Source of the DNA: a delta proteobacterium MLS_D
GTDB taxonomy: Bacteria; Desulfobacterota; Syntrophia; Syntrophales; UBA2210
DNA: 64,000 nt
Direction: 5' to 3'
Assembly (NCBI GenBank): GCA_002030015.1
Contig: LQBH01000013.1
Coordinates: forward strand, 1-64,000
Part shown: piece by piece, positions 43,133 through 52,245 of the stretch
Position numbering within the stretch: position 1 is the stretch's first letter
Layout: every line of letters begins with the position of its first letter
Notes under the pieces: generated by a model
Database searches by the model: none
What the model was told of the DNA's origin: nothing
The model's input: only the letters and a program-made list of their open reading frames with translations
Translations under genes and position numbers: made by a program

Positions 43133-44443
43133 TTACTGGTTATCGTTATTATTGCCGTGCCGCGCGGCTGGAAGTTCGTTCGCCGCGTAACGTCCCAGTT
43201 CCAGGGCCAGTTCAGCGGGATCGGTCAGCGTGACTGTCCGCTGGCCGCCTTCGATCATATCGCGCAAGGGTGCTTCTTTCCGGGCGAGCTCGTCGTCGCC
43301 GATGATGAGCGTGAACCGGCATCCAAGCTTGTCGGCCCGTTTCATGCGGCTCTTCAGTCCCCGGTCGTCAAAATCCATCTCGGTTCTGATTCCATGCTTT
43401 TTCAACGAACAGGAAAGAAGGTAGGCGAAGTCGGCGGCTTCGTTTCCCAGTGCCGCGATGTACAGCAGCGGACGTTCGGCGAAATCTTCGTCGGCGGGAA
43501 GGAGCGAAATCAGTCGTTCCACGCCGATCGCGAACCCGATGCCGGGAATGTCCGGCCCGCCGAGTTGCTCCGTCAGGCCGTCGTATCGGCCGCCGCCGGC
43601 CACGGCGTTCTGGGCGCCCAGGGCGGTGGTGGTGACTTCGAAGGCGGTTCTCCGGTAATAATCGAGACCCCGCACCATGCCGCCGTTGACGACAAAGGGC
43701 ACGTCAAGCGCCTCGAGGTAACGCTTCAAGTCAGCGAAGTGCGCGGCGCATTCATCGCACAGAGAATCGAGAATGACGGGAGCTTTCACGACCAGACGGC
43801 GGCACCCTTCGTTCTTGCAGTCAAAGACGCGAAGCGGATTCGTGTCGAGCCGGCGTCGACAGTCGGCGCAGAGATCATCCCTGCCGGCGTCCAGGAAGGC
43901 GATGACGCGTTCCTTGAATACGGGACGGCATGCCGGGCAGCCCAGTGAATTAATTTCCAGTTGCAGCCCCGGCAGCCCCAGCTCGCCGAGAAAAAGAACG
44001 AGCATGAGCAGGAGTTCGGCGTCCGTCCGCGGATCGGCGGAACCGAAAATTTCCACGTTTATCTGGTGAAACTGGCGGTACCGCCCCTTCTGGGGACGCT
44101 CACGCCTGAACATGGGACCCATGGTATAGAATTTCGATACGGTTTCATGCTGGTGAAGATGATGTTCCAGGTAGGCCCGGACGATCGATGCCGTCGCCTC
44201 GGGTCGCAGTGTCAGGGAGTCGCCACCCCGGTCCTCAAAAGTATACATCTCTTTCTCCACGATATCCGTGGTGTCGCCGATGCCGCGGCTGAAAAGTTCC
44301 GTCTTCTCGAGGATGGGAATGCGGATTTCACGCAGGCCGAACGAGGAAAAAATTCTTCTGGCCGTGTTTTCCACGTGTCGCCACCGGCCCGTCTCGTCGG
44401 GCAGAATGTCTTTGAACCCCCGAACGGAGGTAATCAATCCCAT
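43133..44443 (-). CDS. hisS: Histidyl-tRNA synthetase
   Basis: A 436-residue class II synthetase with motif 2 region (YTMGPMFRRERPQKGRYRQF), the histidine-binding segments VRGLDYY and GGGRYDGL, and a C-terminal anticodon-binding domain (about 335-425). Slightly longer than E. coli HisS (424). A four-cysteine insertion (CPAC ... CADC; CKNEGC ... CDEC) at about 170-235 is present, as in several bacterial HisS. The start ATG follows GGGGAGAG. It lies between comEC and aspS on the same strand. Confidence 0.95.
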   Translation of the reverse strand: MGLITSVRGFKDILPDETGRWRHVENTARRIFSSFGLREIRIPILEKTELFSRGIGDTTDIVEKEMYTFEDRGGDSLTLRPEATASIVRAYLEHHLHQHETVSKFYTMGPMFRRERPQKGRYRQFHQINVEIFGSADPRTDAELLLMLVLFLGELGLPGLQLEINSLGCPACRPVFKERVIAFLDAGRDDLCADCRRRLDTNPLRVFDCKNEGCRRLVVKAPVILDSLCDECAAHFADLKRYLEALDVPFVVNGGMVRGLDYYRRTAFEVTTTALGAQNAVAGGGRYDGLTEQLGGPDIPGIGFAIGVERLISLLPADEDFAERPLLYIAALGNEAADFAYLLSCSLKKHGIRTEMDFDDRGLKSRMKRADKLGCRFTLIIGDDELARKEAPLRDMIEGGQRTVTLTDPAELALELGRYAANELPAARHGNNNDNQ

Positions 44444-44506
44444 GGCTCCTGCTCTCCCCTTGATTACAAGGCGAACCTGATAACACAGATCGTGGTGAAA
44501 GGCAAT

Positions 44507-47032
44507 CTAAAGATCGCCGTTAACGCTCGACTTTCTCATAGATTTGAACGTGTGGGAGGCCGACGGCGAGGAATCTTTCGAAATAAACGGTACGACCTGG
44601 ACACGGTGTCCGTCGGAGGAGACCGTTACGGCGCCGTCGAGATCGGTTCGGTACAGGGAGGTTCCGGCCTTTTCATAACGCTTTATCACGTCGGGGCGGG
44701 GAAAGCCGAAAGGATTGTCGAATCCGGCGCTGACCACGGCGATGTCGGCGTCCACGGCCTCCAGAAAGGCTGGGCTGTTCGACAGAGCGCTGCCGTGGTG
44801 GGGAGCCTGGAGAACCGTGTTCTGCAGGGATTGGTATCGTTGGACAAGCAACGCCTCAGTTTCTCCCGGAATGTCACTCGTGAAGAGGAATCCCGTATCA
44901 CCGAACCATATTTCAAAAACAAGACCGCGGGCGTTGAAATCATGATCTTCGGGCTGAATTTTTCCTGTCCGGAAGGGCCGGCCGGGATGCAGTATCCGGA
45001 CCACGGCGTCGCTGAAAATACGGTCATCTGTACCGCTCCACACCGCTTCGTGGGGGATGTTCTTCTTCTCAATGATATCGACAAAACGGCGGTAGGCTTC
45101 ACTGTTGTTCGCTTCCCCGTTCGACCATACTTCTCCTATGTTGAAGGTCTCCAGTATGAAGGGAAGTCCGCCGACATGATCCTGGTCGGGATGGGTCAGG
45201 ACCACCACGTCGATGGTACCGACTCGTCGGCGACGCAGGTAGGGACCGACAATATTTTTCCCCACGTCGAAAGCCGGGTCGAAAAAGCCGCCGCCGTCGA
45301 CCAGCATGATCCGCCTGTCGGGGAAAACGACAACAGCGGAGCTTCCCTGTCCCACGTCGAGAAAGGTAACTTCAAGCAGCCCCGACGGGATTCTGGTCCT
45401 GTCGAGGTAGCGACCGTGGGCGATACCGCAGAGCGCGACGGCCAGGCAGGCTGCCGCCACAGTGAGAGATAACCGCCGGTCCGATCTCTTACGAAGAGTG
45501 TCCACACATTTTAGGGCCAGCCAGAAAGAACCATAGAAGCAGCAGATACCGGGAAGCCCCGGGATCGAGAGATGAACGCACGACCATGAAAGATCGGCAA
45601 GAGTGCCGATGATCGACAGCGCCGGTGCGAGAACGACGGCCGCTGTCTTGAAAAGGAAGAGTGACAATCCCGGGAAAAAGGGGGCCGCAAAGGCCGCCGC
45701 TATACCCGCCGGAAGAACGCCGAATCCGATGAGCGGCACCACGACCAGGTTGGCGATAAGGGCAACCGTTGAAACACGATTGAATGAAAGGGCGATGACG
45801 GGCGCCGTGGCGAGCGAGGCTGCGGCGGTGACGACGATAAAAAGCACGATTCGTCTGGCGATCCTGTTTTTCTCGAAGACGGCGGGGAGCGGCCTCACGC
45901 GGGGGAGCACCATGAGAATGGCGGCGACGGCGACGAACGACAGTTGAAATGAGATGTCGAAAAGCGATGACGGCACAAGCGCGAGAATAATTATCGCCGC
46001 CATTGCGAGCGCGTTCAGGAGATTGTGCGACCGTGACAGGAGAAGGGAGCAGGCGAAGACGGCGATCATAATCACGGCCCGCTGCGTGGAGACACCGAAA
46101 CCGGCCATGAAAGCATAGAACAGCACCACCGGGATTGCAAATAAGGCGGAGACCTTCTGCAGATTCATCTTCAGGAGCAGGAAGCTGTTCAGGCTCATTA
46201 CGGCTCGTACCGCCAGGAAGGTGAAAAACGCCGCCATTCCGATATGGAATCCCGATATGGCGAGCAGGTGGGACACGCCGGCCCGGTTGAACTGTTCCCG
46301 TATGTCGGGGTGAATGCGTTCCTTCTCGCCGAGGACGAGCGCGCCCAGTAGTTCCCGCAGGGGCGGGTGAGTAGCATCGGCGATGAGATTCCGCACGCGG
46401 CTTCGAAGTGTTTCAATCGTTGCCGTCACGGGATTTCCCCCGCCCCGTCTCAGTATGACGATATCGATGGGACGGCTGACCGAGGTCGTAAGTGGTACGT
46501 GACGACGCCGCAGATAGCTTTCATAATCGAAGCCGCCGGGATTATTAAAATTTTTTGGTTTCTTCAGCCTGGCGGTAAAACGGATATAATCGCCGTAACG
46601 GAACGTATCGGGAATGTTTCGAGCCGTCAGCAGGACCGTGCCTCGAAGAGGCTGTCTTTTCATTTCATCGAGAAGCGCGGTCACCGATACGATGAATCTG
46701 GATTTGGCCGGGACAACGCGGGGGCTTTCAGCGACGTACCCCTCCATGGTGCAAGGGGTTCGTTCCGCGGCAAGCGCAAGCAGAGCGTCGTTGTCGTACC
46801 TTTTTTCGATGTGCGCCGAATCCTGCACCGCGAGGAATCCCAGGGCGAACCAGGCAGCGGCGAGAACACCGACGGCGGCGACCCGGCTGATCCCGATTCG
46901 ACAGACGATCGTGACGAGTATCACGGGCACGGGTAACAGCAGAAGCGGCAAAATGCCGGGCAGGAGACACCGGTCGCCGGCCGCTATGCCGGCCATGAAG
47001 AGTACGCAGACCAACGCGAGGGGCGTTTTCAT
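44507..47032 (-). CDS. comEC: ComEC/Rec2 DNA-uptake channel protein
   Basis: An 841-residue inner-membrane protein. Residues 1-60 form membrane helices, 70-190 an OB-like (DUF4131) domain, 225-490 the Competence domain with about eight helices (LLAISGFHIG, STQRAVIM), and 580-830 a metallo-beta-lactamase-like domain with the ComEC version of the metal motif, THPDQDHVGG. It is thought to move single strands into the cytoplasm and degrade the other. It is the full-length three-domain form. The same window has comEA and pilus genes, so transformation is a reasonable inference. It leads the run into hisS and aspS, and has a poor ribosome binding site (TTGGGG). Confidence 0.92.
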   Translation of the reverse strand: MKTPLALVCVLFMAGIAAGDRCLLPGILPLLLLPVPVILVTIVCRIGISRVAAVGVLAAAWFALGFLAVQDSAHIEKRYDNDALLALAAERTPCTMEGYVAESPRVVPAKSRFIVSVTALLDEMKRQPLRGTVLLTARNIPDTFRYGDYIRFTARLKKPKNFNNPGGFDYESYLRRRHVPLTTSVSRPIDIVILRRGGGNPVTATIETLRSRVRNLIADATHPPLRELLGALVLGEKERIHPDIREQFNRAGVSHLLAISGFHIGMAAFFTFLAVRAVMSLNSFLLLKMNLQKVSALFAIPVVLFYAFMAGFGVSTQRAVIMIAVFACSLLLSRSHNLLNALAMAAIIILALVPSSLFDISFQLSFVAVAAILMVLPRVRPLPAVFEKNRIARRIVLFIVVTAAASLATAPVIALSFNRVSTVALIANLVVVPLIGFGVLPAGIAAAFAAPFFPGLSLFLFKTAAVVLAPALSIIGTLADLSWSCVHLSIPGLPGICCFYGSFWLALKCVDTLRKRSDRRLSLTVAAACLAVALCGIAHGRYLDRTRIPSGLLEVTFLDVGQGSSAVVVFPDRRIMLVDGGGFFDPAFDVGKNIVGPYLRRRRVGTIDVVVLTHPDQDHVGGLPFILETFNIGEVWSNGEANNSEAYRRFVDIIEKKNIPHEAVWSGTDDRIFSDAVVRILHPGRPFRTGKIQPEDHDFNARGLVFEIWFGDTGFLFTSDIPGETEALLVQRYQSLQNTVLQAPHHGSALSNSPAFLEAVDADIAVVSAGFDNPFGFPRPDVIKRYEKAGTSLYRTDLDGAVTVSSDGHRVQVVPFISKDSSPSASHTFKSMRKSSVNGDL

Positions 47033-47396
47033 GATGGAACCCCAACATTATTGTTATAGCTGGAAGAAATAAGCGGATAAGAACCTGATCGCCGGTGTGG
47101 AAATCGGCCAGGAATGAGTATGACAATAAATTATCTACCGGTTTCACCTGCCGCTGTCAAGCCGGGCGGGCGCGAAATCCGCGATATTCGGTGCCCGGTT
47201 TCTGGATGACTGTTTCCTGGATACCCGGTCTATCCTTCGACGGGACTCTACCCCTGCGGGACACACGATGATGGCCGGGTTATGTCAGCTCGGGATGATC
47301 GTTGCCGACCGCACCGTTTCTGGACATGGTGTGGACGAAGGTGTACAATTTCGCTGCTCAAAAAGTTATAAAACGAGCAGCTGAAGGAGATGAACA
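47033..47396. other. 364-bp divergent region between comEC and pilS
   Basis: No gene is supported. It holds the promoter candidate for pilS at 47321-47349 and a GCTGCTC/GAGCAGC inverted repeat (47353-47381) just before the pilS ribosome binding site. I see no other clear element. Confidence 0.55.
47321..47349 (+). promoter_or_regulatory. Sigma-70-type promoter candidate for pilS-pilR
   Basis: TGGACA (47321-47326), 17-base spacer, TACAAT (47344-47349), about 48 bases before the pilS start codon. The inverted repeat at 47353-47381 would lie in the early transcript. Confidence 0.5.
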
Positions 47397-49082
47397 ATGA
47401 CGACGGGAAAAACGGTGCCGGGCGACGAAGGGGTCGCACGGCTTCGGTGGCTTATATTTCTGCGTCTGTTCGTCTTGTCCTTTCTTCTCGGGATCGCCGC
47501 GCTCATTCAGTCCAGCGGTGACGAGGCGGTCTCCGACAGTTCCCTGTATCTGGTGTTCGCCATCATAGGCGTCACCTACGTCCTGTCAATCTTTTATATC
47601 GTGCTGCCCAGATTTCTTGCCGGTGCCGCGCTGAACGTATCACTCCAGGCGATCATCGACGTGACGCTTATAACAGCGCTGGTATACGTGACGGGTGGCG
47701 TGGGAAGCATCTATTCTATTCTCTATCCCCTTGTCATCATCTACGGAGCGCTCTTCATGGGCCGAAGGGGCGCCCTTCTCATCGCCTCTCTCGCCGCAAT
47801 CTGTTACGGCGGACTCCTGGACCTGGAGTATTTCGGGTACATTCATTCAATGTACGGCGACACGAATCATTACAGTTTCACCGCCGGGTATGTCTTTTCG
47901 CGGCTGTTCATACATATTGTCTTTTTTTACATTATCGCGGTCCTGGCGGCGTTCGTGGTTGAGCGCGAGCGCAGAGTTACATCGCTTCTCACGGAACGGG
48001 AAGATTCGTTCAGGCGGTTGGACCTGCTTCACAAGAGCATCATTGAATCGGTCAACGTGGGAATAGTCACCGTAGACGGGGAAGGCGCGATACGCTCATT
48101 CAACAGGGCCGCCGAAGAAATAACGGGACGGCGACGGTACCAGGTAATGAAGAGAAACATCGAGGAAGTGGTACCCGGCATCGCACGTATTCTGGCCGGG
48201 GGGGACACGGAGAGGCGGATGGTGGAAACCACGGAAACATCGGCTGACGGACGGGAAATGATAATGGGATGTTCCCTTTCTCCGCTTCTGGATTCTTCCA
48301 TGCAGCAGGTGGGAAATATTATTATTTTTCGTGACTTGACGGAGATGAAAGCAATGGAACGTGAAGTCGAGCGCAATAAAAAAATGGCCTTTCTCGGAGA
48401 AATGTCGGCTGTGCTGGCCCATGAACTGCGGAACCCCCTGGCGTCGATCAGCGGGTCGATTCAATTGCTTCGCCGCGATCTTCCTCTCGATGAGGGAGAC
48501 AGAAAACTGATGGATATCATCGAGCGGGGACGGAACCAGCTGGAAACGCTGGCCGGCGATTTTCTGCTCCTGGCCAGGTCGCGGGCTGCGATTCCCGAAG
48601 ACGACATCGACGCGTCCGTCCTTGTCGACGAAGGCCTGGAATCGGTTCGTATGGGAAACGACTGGAACGGTGATATTAACCTCGTGCGACGATACGACGA
48701 GAAATGCCGAATACGGGGAAATCGGACCGAGGTGCGCCAGGCCGTCATGAATATCATCAGCAACGCCCTTCAGGCCATGCCGGAGGGGGGTGAACTTGCC
48801 GTCGAGACGCGTTCGGCCGGAGATACCTCGTCCCGGAAGGGTGACTTTATTGAAATTGAAATCCGTGATACGGGGAATGGCATTGACCCGGGCATTCTGA
48901 AAAACGTGCGGGAACCTTTTTTCACCACCCGGGAATCGGGAACGGGACTGGGGCTTGCCATTGTGGAACGGGTCATGGAACATCACGGCGGCTATTTTCG
49001 CATCGAAAGCGCGACCGGGCGAGGAACGCGGGCGATGTTGGGATTTCCCGTTCATGATGACGCGGTCAACTCCGGGGAGTAA
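47397..49082 (+). CDS. pilS: Membrane sensor histidine kinase, PilS family
   Basis: A 561-residue kinase. Six transmembrane helices fill about residues 15-185, a PAS domain spans about 205-315, then HisKA with the phospho-accepting box AHELRNPLASISGS (His at about 342) and an HATPase domain with DTGNGID and GTGLGLAIVERV. This is the PilS/PilR-type plan. In the cognate system it controls the activity of PilR in response to the level of pilin in the membrane. ATG follows GAAGGAG. The pilR gene starts four bases after its stop, so one operon is likely. Alternative reading as a general NtrB-like kinase is weakened by the pilin gene next to pilR. Confidence 0.88.
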   Translation: MTTGKTVPGDEGVARLRWLIFLRLFVLSFLLGIAALIQSSGDEAVSDSSLYLVFAIIGVTYVLSIFYIVLPRFLAGAALNVSLQAIIDVTLITALVYVTGGVGSIYSILYPLVIIYGALFMGRRGALLIASLAAICYGGLLDLEYFGYIHSMYGDTNHYSFTAGYVFSRLFIHIVFFYIIAVLAAFVVERERRVTSLLTEREDSFRRLDLLHKSIIESVNVGIVTVDGEGAIRSFNRAAEEITGRRRYQVMKRNIEEVVPGIARILAGGDTERRMVETTETSADGREMIMGCSLSPLLDSSMQQVGNIIIFRDLTEMKAMEREVERNKKMAFLGEMSAVLAHELRNPLASISGSIQLLRRDLPLDEGDRKLMDIIERGRNQLETLAGDFLLLARSRAAIPEDDIDASVLVDEGLESVRMGNDWNGDINLVRRYDEKCRIRGNRTEVRQAVMNIISNALQAMPEGGELAVETRSAGDTSSRKGDFIEIEIRDTGNGIDPGILKNVREPFFTTRESGTGLGLAIVERVMEHHGGYFRIESATGRGTRAMLGFPVHDDAVNSGE

Positions 49083-49086
49083 GCAG

Positions 49087-50460
49087 ATGGCACGTATATT
49101 GGTCGTTGACGACGATCAGGGCATGAGAGATTTTCTGGAAATTATGCTCGACCGTGAGGGGCACGAGGTCACCGCAGTCAAGAGCGGTCGCGAGGCGCTC
49201 GCGTGGTGCGAAAAACAGGTATTCGACCTGGTGATCACCGATCTTCGCATGCCCGGCATGGACGGCATCGGCCTTCTCAGGGCCGTCAAGGAGCGGTCGC
49301 CGGAAACGATGGTTATTCTCATAACCGCCTTCGCCTCGGGAGAAACAGCGCTCGCCGCCATGAAAGAGGGGGCCTACGATTACCTGGAAAAAAATTTCGA
49401 TATCGACCGCCTGGGAAAGCTTATCAACGAGGCGTTGAAAAAAAGGGGAGCCGGCGAGGATGAAGCGCGTTTTATGAAGGACCTGCAGCGGGCCTCCGGC
49501 TTCGGCGACATGGTGGGCACGAGTAAGGGCATGCTCAAGGTTTATTCACTGATACACAAGGTGGCCGGCACGGGGGCCAACGTCCTCATTCTCGGCGAAA
49601 GCGGCACGGGCAAGGAACTGGTGGCGCGGTCCATTCACGAGAACAGCCAGCGGCGGGACAAACCCTTCGTAGTCATCAACTGCGGCGGTATACCGGAAAC
49701 GCTTCTGGAGAGTGAACTTTTCGGTTACATGAAGGGATCATTCAGCGGCGCCTACGCCGATAAGCCGGGACTGTTCGAACAGGCCCACCGGGGGACCATT
49801 TTTCTTGACGAAATCGGTGATCTCTCGCCGGCGCTCCAGGTAAAGCTGCTGCGAGCCGTCCAGGAAAAGACCTTCCGGCGCGTCGGCGGGGCCGACGACA
49901 TTACCGTGGACGCGAGGATCATTTCCGCTACGAACCAGGATCTTGAAGCGAAGGTGCGGGAGAAAGAATTCCGGGAGGACCTGTACTACCGGCTCAACGT
50001 GATACCCGTACGTATTCCGCCCCTGCGGGAACGGCGGGAGGACATACCCCTCCTGGTGGACCACTTCATCCGCAAATACGGCAGGGAAACGGGAAGAAGC
50101 GTCCGTAACATTTCCGATTACGCCCTGGAGTTGCTCATGGACTATCCCTTTCCGGGAAACGTGCGCGAACTGGAAAATATTATCGAGCGGAGCGTGGCCC
50201 TTGAAACATCGACCATTATTCTGCCGGAAAATCTTGTTATTGCAACTCCTTCAATTCCCGATTCCGGCGGGTACACCGCCGGGTCGTTTCCCGATGAGGG
50301 TGTCGATCTGAACAGTTTTCTGGCGGACTGCGAGCGCCGCCTCATCACCGCCGCCCTGGAAAAGGCCGGAGGTTCAAAGACAAAAGCCTCCCGCCTGCTG
50401 AAGATCACCCCCGATTCACTCCGTTACCGGATGGAAAAGAACGGCGGCGAATCGTCCTGA
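49087..50460 (+). CDS. pilR: Sigma-54-dependent response regulator, PilR family
   Basis: A 457-residue NtrC-type regulator. Receiver domain 1-120 with the acidic pocket VDDD, phospho-acceptor Asp in VITDLRMPG (about residue 53), and the usual K-P replaced by KN in YLEKNFD. AAA+ domain about 145-375 with Walker A GESGTGKE and Walker B FLDEIGD. The sigma-54-contacting loop reads GSFSGA in place of GAFTGA or PilR's usual GSFTGA. Helix-turn-helix at about 420-455. It should bind upstream of pilA and activate RNA polymerase with RpoN, which is also encoded in this window. A tandem dyad 17 bases after its stop codon is the likely site. Confidence 0.9.
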   Translation: MARILVVDDDQGMRDFLEIMLDREGHEVTAVKSGREALAWCEKQVFDLVITDLRMPGMDGIGLLRAVKERSPETMVILITAFASGETALAAMKEGAYDYLEKNFDIDRLGKLINEALKKRGAGEDEARFMKDLQRASGFGDMVGTSKGMLKVYSLIHKVAGTGANVLILGESGTGKELVARSIHENSQRRDKPFVVINCGGIPETLLESELFGYMKGSFSGAYADKPGLFEQAHRGTIFLDEIGDLSPALQVKLLRAVQEKTFRRVGGADDITVDARIISATNQDLEAKVREKEFREDLYYRLNVIPVRIPPLRERREDIPLLVDHFIRKYGRETGRSVRNISDYALELLMDYPFPGNVRELENIIERSVALETSTIILPENLVIATPSIPDSGGYTAGSFPDEGVDLNSFLADCERRLITAALEKAGGSKTKASRLLKITPDSLRYRMEKNGGESS

Positions 50461-50476
50461 CGGCCGACGACCGAGA

Positions 50477-50512
50477 CCGTGAAAATCACGGCTAGATCCG
50501 TGAAAATCACGG
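50477..50512. promoter_or_regulatory. Tandem dyads CCGTGAAAATCACGG, likely PilR enhancer
   Basis: Two identical 15-base palindromes, CCGTGA-AAA-TCACGG, at 50477-50491 and 50498-50512. Their starts are 21 bp apart, two helical turns, so both face the same side. The nearer one ends 108 bp before the -24 element of the pilA promoter, the distance expected for an upstream activating sequence of a sigma-54 system. Confidence 0.75.
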
Positions 50513-50619
50513 GAAATGGTGCGGACGCCCCGACGATCCGCCATTCCGGAGGTGGAACAACCCCTGTAACTATTTAAATTTACTGGATGGTAATAAATCA
50601 CACCGGGGAACACGCCTGC

Positions 50620-50635
50620 TGGTACGATGGTTGCT
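50620..50635 (+). promoter_or_regulatory. Sigma-54 (-24/-12) promoter of pilA
   Basis: TGGTACGATGGTTGCT fits the consensus TGGCACG-N4-TTGCT with one change (C to T). The GG and GC dinucleotides are separated by exactly ten bases. It lies 82 bases before the pilA start codon. Confidence 0.9.
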
Positions 50636-50716
50636 CACATAATTAATACATGACAAGCGGGGAAGAGCCCTGCACTAATAAACTAAAAAATTACAAAACA
50701 GAAGGAGGTACCAACC

Positions 50717-51094
50717 ATGATGCTTACAATTAACGAACGAAAGAACCAGAAAGGTTTTACCCTGATCGAGCTGATGATCGTCATAGCCATCATCGGCATC
50801 CTGGCAGCCATCGCCATTCCGCAGTTTAATGCGTATCGGGAGAGAGGCTACGACGCAACCGCCCAGTCCGACGCAAAGAATTTTTACAATGCGGCCCAGC
50901 TGGCTTTTTCTGACGATCCGGACGAGGCAGTTACAGCGGATGTAGACGGATTTAATGCGTCCGATGGTGTCGATGTAGACGTGACTGATGGCACAATGGA
51001 TGGCCTGACAGCAACATTTACACACAGCAGCGGAAGTAAAACATACACGGTAGATTTTAACGGTGATATTACCAGCGCGGAGTCTGGATCCTAA
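50717..51094 (+). CDS. pilA: Type IVa major pilin
   Basis: A 125-residue prepilin with a 13-residue leader ending in KG, then [20 protein letters not shown], Glu +5 intact and the mature length about 112. There is no cysteine pair, so no C-terminal disulphide loop of the usual kind. The C-terminal half is Asp/Thr-rich with no strong match I recall. It is longer than the 61-residue Geobacter-type conductive pilins and has aromatic residues (F, Y) spread along the chain. ATG follows AAGGAGGT. It has a sigma-54 promoter, two dyads upstream and a terminator, so it is a single-gene unit under PilR. Confidence 0.93.
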   Translation: MMLTINERKNQKGFTLIELMIVIAIIGILAAIAIPQFNAYRERGYDATAQSDAKNFYNAAQLAFSDDPDEAVTADVDGFNASDGVDVDVTDGTMDGLTATFTHSSGSKTYTVDFNGDITSAESGS

Positions 51095-51096
51095 GG

Positions 51097-51141
51097 GGGA
51101 CGTAGTTAACTTAGGGAATAATTAGGGACGTAGTTAACTTA
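51097..51141. repeat. 17-bp direct repeat GGGACGTAGTTAACTTA
   Basis: Exact copies at 51097-51113 and 51125-51141, 28 bases apart start to start, just past pilA. A further TTAACTTTTTAA follows. The pattern resembles fragments of a dispersed intergenic repeat. Confidence 0.85.
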
Positions 51142-51181
51142 TTAACTTTTTAATGTCAGTGTTGAACTTTTGAAACAGGGG

Positions 51182-51213
51182 AGCGGGAACGGATCATCCG
51201 TTCCCGCTTTTTT
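51182..51213 (+). terminator. Rho-independent terminator after pilA
   Basis: AGCGGGAACGGA, loop TCA, TCCGTTCCCGCT is a perfect stem followed by TTTTTT, 88 bases after the pilA stop. Confidence 0.95.
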
Positions 51214-51356
51214 GTGAAAAGTTGGTTTTCGCACCGCCGGGCGAAGATGACGTTTGACCGCCGGGGGAACATGCACGTATCGTTCACATGATTGCTTGCA
51301 ATATGGGTGGTCCTTCATTAGTATCTTACGATACTTTCGACAGGGAGGGTTGCCGC

Positions 51357-52244
51357 GTGCATGCCGGCGTGGACGATTACATACGGCATCTGGCCGTCGA
51401 GCGAGGGCTGGCGCTCAACACGCTCGAGGCGTACAGTCGTGATCTGAACCGTTACGTGGCGTTTTTCGAGGAGCGGGGCGTCAGAAAACTGGACGAGATC
51501 CGTTCGTCCGACGTTATCGGTTTTCTCGAGGATCTGCGGGCGCGGGGACTTGTGTCGAATTCAGTCAACCGTGTTCTTGCCGCCGTGCGGGGGTTCAACA
51601 AGTATCTCCTTGGCAGGTCCATCATCGCCGAAAACCCTGTGGCGCAGATCGAACTGGGCCGCGTCTGGATGCGACTTCCCGATACCCTGACGCAGGAGGA
51701 GATGGCCCGCCTGCTTGACATGCCGGGCACCGGAAGCGACCTGGGCGTGCGCGACCGTTCCATGCTGGAACTCCTGTATGCCACGGGCATGCGCGTGTCG
51801 GAACTGGCGGGCCTGGCGGTGTCGTCGATTAACTGGGATGTGGGATACTGCATCGTCGCCGGGAAGGGCGGCAAAGAGCGCATCGTTCCCATGGGAAGAA
51901 GCGCCCGGGAGTGCCTCGAACGGTACCTTGAGCGGGTGCGCCCGAAGCTGTTACGGGGACGGGCCGAAAACGCCGTTTTTCTGAACCGCTCGGGAAAGGG
52001 ACTCACCCGGCAGGGCATCTGGAAAATCGTGCAGCGTTACGCCCGCATTGCGGGACTGGAGAAAACGATTTATCCTCATACATTCAGGCATTCCTTCGCC
52101 ACCCACCTGCTGGAGGGGGGCGCCGATCTTCGCTCGGTTCAGATAATGCTCGGACACGCAGACATTTCCACCACGCAGATTTACACGCACGTCACGAGGG
52201 AGCACCTGAAGAGCGTACACCGAACGTACCATCCCCGGGGTTGA
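51357..52244 (+). CDS. xerD: Tyrosine site-specific recombinase XerD
   Basis: A 295-residue recombinase from GTG 51357 behind CAGGGAGGG. N-terminal SAM-like DNA-binding domain (3-87), catalytic domain with the set R (ATGMRVSELAG), K (GKGGKERIVPMG), HxxR (HTFRHSFATHLL), H/W-equivalent (LGHADISTTQIYTH) and Tyr nucleophile in QIYTH. The ending HRTYHPRG resembles XerD rather than XerC. It resolves chromosome dimers at dif with XerC and FtsK. No dif site was recognised nearby. The TPR gene starts on the base after next following its stop codon. Confidence 0.88.
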   Translation: MHAGVDDYIRHLAVERGLALNTLEAYSRDLNRYVAFFEERGVRKLDEIRSSDVIGFLEDLRARGLVSNSVNRVLAAVRGFNKYLLGRSIIAENPVAQIELGRVWMRLPDTLTQEEMARLLDMPGTGSDLGVRDRSMLELLYATGMRVSELAGLAVSSINWDVGYCIVAGKGGKERIVPMGRSARECLERYLERVRPKLLRGRAENAVFLNRSGKGLTRQGIWKIVQRYARIAGLEKTIYPHTFRHSFATHLLEGGADLRSVQIMLGHADISTTQIYTHVTREHLKSVHRTYHPRG

Positions 52245-52245
52245 C

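Noticed and set aside
43961-45472. 503-aa plus-strand ORF
   Set aside because: It runs antisense across hisS and comEC, both with clear motifs. The translation has no recognisable domain and no ribosome binding site; long antisense ORFs are expected at this base composition.
48096-49055. 319-aa minus-strand ORF
   Set aside because: Antisense to pilS, which has a complete kinase core.
50477-50512. Terminator for pilR
   Set aside because: The dyads are short, have three-base loops and no T-run; their helical spacing fits protein binding better.
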